A DNA stretch of 16,056 nucleotides from Gemmatimonadota bacterium (GTDB taxonomy: Bacteria; Gemmatimonadota; Gemmatimonadetes; Gemmatimonadales; Gemmatimonadaceae): NCBI GenBank assembly GCA_028287225.1, contig JAQBPZ010000401.1:1-16056 (forward strand), in the 5' to 3' direction. A program made the translations under genes and the position numbers. Below are positions 13,327-16,056 of the stretch, piece after piece (within the stretch, counting starts at the first letter, position 1; each line of letters opens with the position of its first letter). The notes beneath the pieces were generated by a model. The model ran no database searches, was not told the origin of the DNA, and worked only from the letters and a program-made list of their open reading frames with translations.

Positions 13327-13814
13327 GACGGCACTGGATGATCGGTGACGCCGCCCCGCAGGATGTCCACGGCATGCCGCGCGATCGGCTCGAGCGCGGC
13401 CAGGCAGTCGCGCACCCCGCTGGTGCTGCCGGGCAGGTTCACGATCAGCGTCCGGCCGCGCACTCCGGCCAGCCCTCGGCTCAACGCGGCGCGCGGAAAC
13501 GCGGCCCCCGTCACGGCGCGCAGGCGTTCGGCGATGCCGGGCGCCTCGCGCTCGATCACCGCCCGCGTCGCCTCCGGCGTGACGTCGCGCGGACTCAGCC
13601 CCGTTCCGCCGGTGGTCAGCACCAGGGCGATGTCGTCGTCGTCGCACCACGCGAGCAGCTGTCGCACGATCGGCACGGCGTCGTCCGGGACGAGGGCGCG
13701 CGATGCGATCGTGCCGCCGACTGCGAGCACCCACTCGGCCGCCGCATCACCGCTCGTGTCGGTCCGCTCGCCGCGCGCACCGGCGTCGGAGATCGTGAGA
13801 ATGGCGGTGCGCAT
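13323..13814 (-). CDS. MogA/MoaB-family molybdopterin-binding protein
   Basis: A 163-residue protein of the MoCF-biosynthesis (MogA/MoaB) family, which binds molybdopterin and adenylates it before metal insertion. Visible motifs: TISDAGARGERTDTSGDAAA near the N-terminus, LVLTTGGTGLSPRDVTPEAT (substrate-binding core, about 64-83) and LIVNLPGSTSGVRDCLAALEP near the C-terminus. Length and motifs are normal. I do not assign mogA over moaB because the two are hard to separate by eye, and some MoaB proteins are inactive. ATG 13814 follows the gcvT stop by 39 bases with no Shine-Dalgarno. The stop overlaps the sigma-54 activator start by 4 bases, suggesting translational coupling. No other molybdenum cofactor genes are in the window. 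Confidence 0.9.
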   Translation of the reverse strand: MRTAILTISDAGARGERTDTSGDAAAEWVLAVGGTIASRALVPDDAVPIVRQLLAWCDDDDIALVLTTGGTGLSPRDVTPEATRAVIEREAPGIAERLRAVTGAAFPRAALSRGLAGVRGRTLIVNLPGSTSGVRDCLAALEPIARHAVDILRGGVTDHPVPS

Positions 13815-13853
13815 CAGCGGGAGCGGGGCGCGGCGAGGAGCAGGATCAACCGG

Positions 13854-14963
13854 TCACAGATGGGACGCGTGCTTGTAGAACGGCGGCTTCACCACGGTGG
13901 CCGGCAGGCGCTTGCCGCGGATCTCCACCTCGAAGGTCGTTCCCTCCTTCGTGCCGGCGATGGGCAGGTAGCAGGTGCCGATCGGGATGCCGAGCGTGGG
14001 GCTCATCGTCCCGCTCATCACGACGCCGCTGGGCTGGCCGTCGTAGAACACGGGATAGCCGTGCCGCGGGAAGGTGCGGTCCTGCATCGTGAAGCCCACG
14101 AGCTTTCGGCTGAGACCCGCTTCCTTCTGGGCGATCAGCGCATCGCGCCCCACGAACTCGCCCTTGGGGATCTTGACGAGCCAGGCGAGGTTGGCCTCCA
14201 GGGGCGTGACGGTGTCGTCGATGTCGTTGCCGTAGAGCGCCATGCCCATCTCGAGCCGCAGCGTGTCGCGCGCGCCGAGGCCGGCGGGCTGCACCCGGCC
14301 GGTGTTCATCAGCGCGTTCCAGATGGGCACGGCCATCGCGTTGTCCACGTACAGCTCGAAGCCATCCTCGCCGGTGTAGCCGGTGCGGCTGATGATGGCG
14401 CGGTGGCCGTCCACCTCACCCTCCACGAAGTGGTAGTACTTGATCGCGGACAGGTCGGTGGCGGTGAGGGTCTGCAGCACCTCGGCCGCCCTCGGGCCCT
14501 GCAGCGCGAGCAGCGCCATCTCGTCGCTCGCGTCGTGGATCGACACGCCGAAACGCTCGGCATGCCGCGAGATGTGCTTCAGATCCTTGGCCGCGTTGCT
14601 GGCGTTGACCACCATCATGATCCGGTCCGCGAAGCGGTAGACGAGGCAGTCGTCCTCGATCGTGCCGCGCTCGTTGAGGATGGTGGAGTACTGGACCTGC
14701 CCGACCTCGAGCGCCGCGACGTTGTTGGTGGTCACGTGGTTCACGAAGTCGACGGCCTTGTCCCCGTTCACCCAGAACTCGCCCATGTGCGAGACGTCGA
14801 ACAGCCCGGCCCCCTCGCGCACCAGCTTGTGCTCGGCGGTGATGCCGCCGGGATACTGCACGGGCATCTCGTAGCCCGCGAAGGGGACGATCTTGGCGCC
14901 GAGCGCGGCGTGGATCTCGTGCAGGGGCGTGCGCTTCAGGGCGCCGGTCGTCGTGTCGGCCAT
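13854..14963 (-). CDS. gcvT: Glycine cleavage system T protein (aminomethyltransferase)
   Basis: GcvT takes the aminomethyl group from the lipoyl H protein and makes methylene-tetrahydrofolate, releasing ammonia. The start is ATG 14963, giving 369 residues, near the family norm; an upstream GTG would add a Pro-rich tail of doubtful reality. Features: TPLHEIHAALGAKIVPFAGYEMPVQYP at 12-38 in two blocks, the family AGLFDVSHMGE (52-62), LNERGTIEDDC with the catalytic-type Asp (about 104), RTGYTGEDGFELY (folate-site motif), GLGARDTLRLEMGMALYGND, and a C-terminal barrel with GTMSPTLGIPIGTCYL. All look intact. It is divergent from the hydrolase gene and is first in a unit with the mog-like gene and a sigma-54 activator. 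No gcvH or gcvP is in the window. A structured leader and an unplaced strong Shine-Dalgarno precede it. Confidence 0.96.
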   Translation of the reverse strand: MADTTTGALKRTPLHEIHAALGAKIVPFAGYEMPVQYPGGITAEHKLVREGAGLFDVSHMGEFWVNGDKAVDFVNHVTTNNVAALEVGQVQYSTILNERGTIEDDCLVYRFADRIMMVVNASNAAKDLKHISRHAERFGVSIHDASDEMALLALQGPRAAEVLQTLTATDLSAIKYYHFVEGEVDGHRAIISRTGYTGEDGFELYVDNAMAVPIWNALMNTGRVQPAGLGARDTLRLEMGMALYGNDIDDTVTPLEANLAWLVKIPKGEFVGRDALIAQKEAGLSRKLVGFTMQDRTFPRHGYPVFYDGQPSGVVMSGTMSPTLGIPIGTCYLPIAGTKEGTTFEVEIRGKRLPATVVKPPFYKHASHL

Positions 14964-15007
14964 CGGTGGGGCGGGGGGCTGTGAGTGAAAGGGCAACTCC
15001 CTGAATA

Positions 15008-15016
15008 TCACCTCCC
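15008..15016 (-). promoter_or_regulatory. Strong Shine-Dalgarno-like site 45 bases before gcvT, no matching start codon
   Basis: GGGAGGTGA on the minus strand (15016-15008), continued by T, gives a 9-base match to the 16S rRNA 3' end. No ATG, GTG or TTG lies at normal spacing; the nearest in-frame codon is TTG 14996, 14 bases after GGAGG. The actual start ATG 14963 has no site of its own. Confidence 0.4.
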
Positions 15017-15054
15017 GTCACCCTGCCCTGCCAGTGTGACAGGCTCCGAAACCA

Positions 15055-15106
15055 GCGCCGATACCCTCCGCTCGCGGATCCAGAGGTCGCGGCGCGGCAT
15101 CGGCGC
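15055..15106 (-). promoter_or_regulatory. Hairpin in the predicted gcvT 5' leader
   Basis: GCGCCGATGCC (15106-15096) pairs with GGTATCGGCGC (15065-15055): 11 pairs including one G.U, with 30 bases between the arms. It begins directly after a TATACC (15112-15107) that could be the gcvT -10 box. It does not show the conserved glycine-riboswitch core. Confidence 0.45.
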
Positions 15107-15114
15107 GGTATATT
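15107..15114. promoter_or_regulatory. Divergent -10 region between gcvT and the hydrolase gene
   Basis: The only A/T-rich patch in the gap. TATATT (15109-15114) is a good -10 for the plus-strand hydrolase gene with a start near 15121 (leader about 37 bases). On the minus strand TATACC (15112-15107) could serve gcvT. No clear -35 box is seen for either. Confidence 0.4.
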
Positions 15115-15157
15115 GGCCGCCACGCACGCCACAGCATGACCGTCCATCCCCCCCGAT

Positions 15158-16056
15158 ATGCTCTCCACCGCCATCCGCCGGCTCGCCATCGGCCTGCTGC
15201 TCACGCTCGGCGTCGTCCCGACCCTGGCTGCACAGCAGGCCGGCAGCCACGCGCCGCGGCGCACCGTCGTGCGCGCGGATGACGGGCATGGGCTGGTGCT
15301 CTGGTCCAGGCGCCCGGCGGGCCATGTGCGCGGAAGCCTGCTCCTGCTCCACGGACGCACCTGGAGCGCACTGCCGAACTTCGACCTCCAGGTGCCGGGG
15401 CAGCACGTGTCGCTGATGGAGGCGATGGTGGCGCGCGGCTATGCCGTGTACGCGCTCGACCAGCGCGGGTACGGCGCCACGCCGCGCGATACGAGCGGGT
15501 GGCTCACCCCGTCGCGGGCGGCGCGCGATGCGGTGGAGGTGCTCGACTGGATCGCCAGCCATGAGCGCGCCGGAGCACGGCCGGCCCTTTTCGGGTACTC
15601 CCAGGGCTCGCTGACCGCGATGCTCGCCGCGCAGCGCTCGCCGGCGAGCATGGGCGCACTCGTGCTGTACGGCTTCCCGCTCGACGTCGAGGCGACGGCC
15701 TCCGCGGTCCCGGAGGCGGATCCCGCGCAGCCGGAACGGCGTGCGACGACGATCGCCGCCGCGGAGGAGGATTTCATCTCGCCGGAGAGCACGCCGCCGG
15801 GCGTGAAGGCCGCCTACGCGCGCGCCGCGGTGGCCGCGGACCCGGTGCGCAGCGACTGGCGCGGCGAGGGCGAGTTCCTCACCCTCGATCCGTCCGCGCT
15901 GCGCGTCCCTGTGCTCGTCATCAACGGCGAGCGCGATCCCTACACGACGCACGCGCGCCTCGGCGGCTTCATGGCGCGCGTCGCCGGCGTGGACCGACGC
16001 TGGATCGTGCTCGCGCGGACGGATCACGTGGCGCACCTCGAGCGGCAGCGCGAGTT
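15158..16056 (+). CDS. Secreted alpha/beta hydrolase (partial, right edge)
   Basis: The frame is open from ATG 15158 to the window end (299 codons visible), so the C-terminus is missing. The N-terminus MLSTAIRRLAIGLLLTLGVV followed by PTLAAQQ looks like a Sec signal peptide cleaved near residue 25. The fold pattern is that of an alpha/beta hydrolase of the lysophospholipase/dienelactone-hydrolase kind: oxyanion strand SLLLLHGRTW (60-69), ALDQRGYGAT (99-108), nucleophile elbow GYSQG with Ser148, acid Asp260 in INGERDP, and His290 in RTDHVAHLE. All three catalytic residues are present. The substrate cannot be inferred. The gene lacks a Shine-Dalgarno and is divergent from gcvT, with which it shares an A/T-rich promoter patch. 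Confidence 0.85.
   Translation, partial: MLSTAIRRLAIGLLLTLGVVPTLAAQQAGSHAPRRTVVRADDGHGLVLWSRRPAGHVRGSLLLLHGRTWSALPNFDLQVPGQHVSLMEAMVARGYAVYALDQRGYGATPRDTSGWLTPSRAARDAVEVLDWIASHERAGARPALFGYSQGSLTAMLAAQRSPASMGALVLYGFPLDVEATASAVPEADPAQPERRATTIAAAEEDFISPESTPPGVKAAYARAAVAADPVRSDWRGEGEFLTLDPSALRVPVLVINGERDPYTTHARLGGFMARVAGVDRRWIVLARTDHVAHLERQRE

Noticed and set aside
12181..13341. A 386-codon open frame on the plus strand
   Set aside because: Antisense to the sigma-54 activator, whose Walker, GAFTGA and helix-turn-helix motifs prove the other strand codes.
13338..14984. A 548-codon open frame on the plus strand
   Set aside because: Antisense to gcvT and the mog-like gene, both with full family motifs.
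14964..15112. Glycine riboswitch ahead of gcvT
   Set aside because: The conserved core words of glycine aptamers are not found on the minus strand; only generic stems are visible.
1..16056. CRISPR arrays, rRNA, insertion sequences with transposase
   Set aside because: No regularly spaced repeats, no rRNA segments and no transposase or integrase frames were seen on either strand.

Overview
The window is about 70% GC or higher, apart from one stretch, and comes from a bacterium. The protein set, the atpZ-atpI-atpB-atpE order and the frequent lack of Shine-Dalgarno sequences suggest a Gemmatimonadota-type organism. This is an inference from general recognition of the proteins, not a database result.

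Layout. (1) 1-2163, minus strand: the start of an F-type ATP synthase operon, atpZ > atpI > atpB > atpE. The first three genes overlap by 4 bases. A 278-base structured gap precedes atpE, which runs off the left edge. A Rex/CRP-like palindrome covers the -35 box of the predicted leaderless atpZ promoter. (2) 2390-3442, plus strand: two BsuPI-domain proteins in tandem, the first a lipoprotein with its own promoter and terminator. (3) 3571-4587, plus strand: a MoxR-family AAA+ ATPase. (4) 4588-5285: no gene. Two inverted copies of a ~255-base repeat occupy most of it, each lying directly downstream of a convergent gene (moxR and a small hypothetical). (5) 5815-8937, plus strand: a large BTAD/AAA transcriptional regulator, with direct 11-bp-spaced heptamers (ATGACGC) upstream. 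(6) ~7710 to ~10610: GC falls to about 50%. This stretch holds the C-terminal third of the regulator, a convergent membrane HD-GYP protein, and an uncatalogued 39-codon ORF with a near-perfect Shine-Dalgarno just upstream of the HD-GYP gene. (7) 10818-14963, minus strand: gcvT > mogA/moaB-like > sigma-54 activator with a degenerate receiver, then a two-domain conserved hypothetical. (8) 15158 to the right edge, plus strand: a secreted alpha/beta hydrolase, divergent from gcvT.

The most interesting unexplained signals are the mutually exclusive RNA pairings in front of atpE, the small peptide gene beside the HD-GYP gene inside a low-GC block that splits a regulator gene, the shared ATGACGC heptamer pairs in front of two genes, and the 3'-adjacent inverted repeat pair. 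Nothing here could be tested computationally. Base pairings, motif spacings and codon phases were read by eye.
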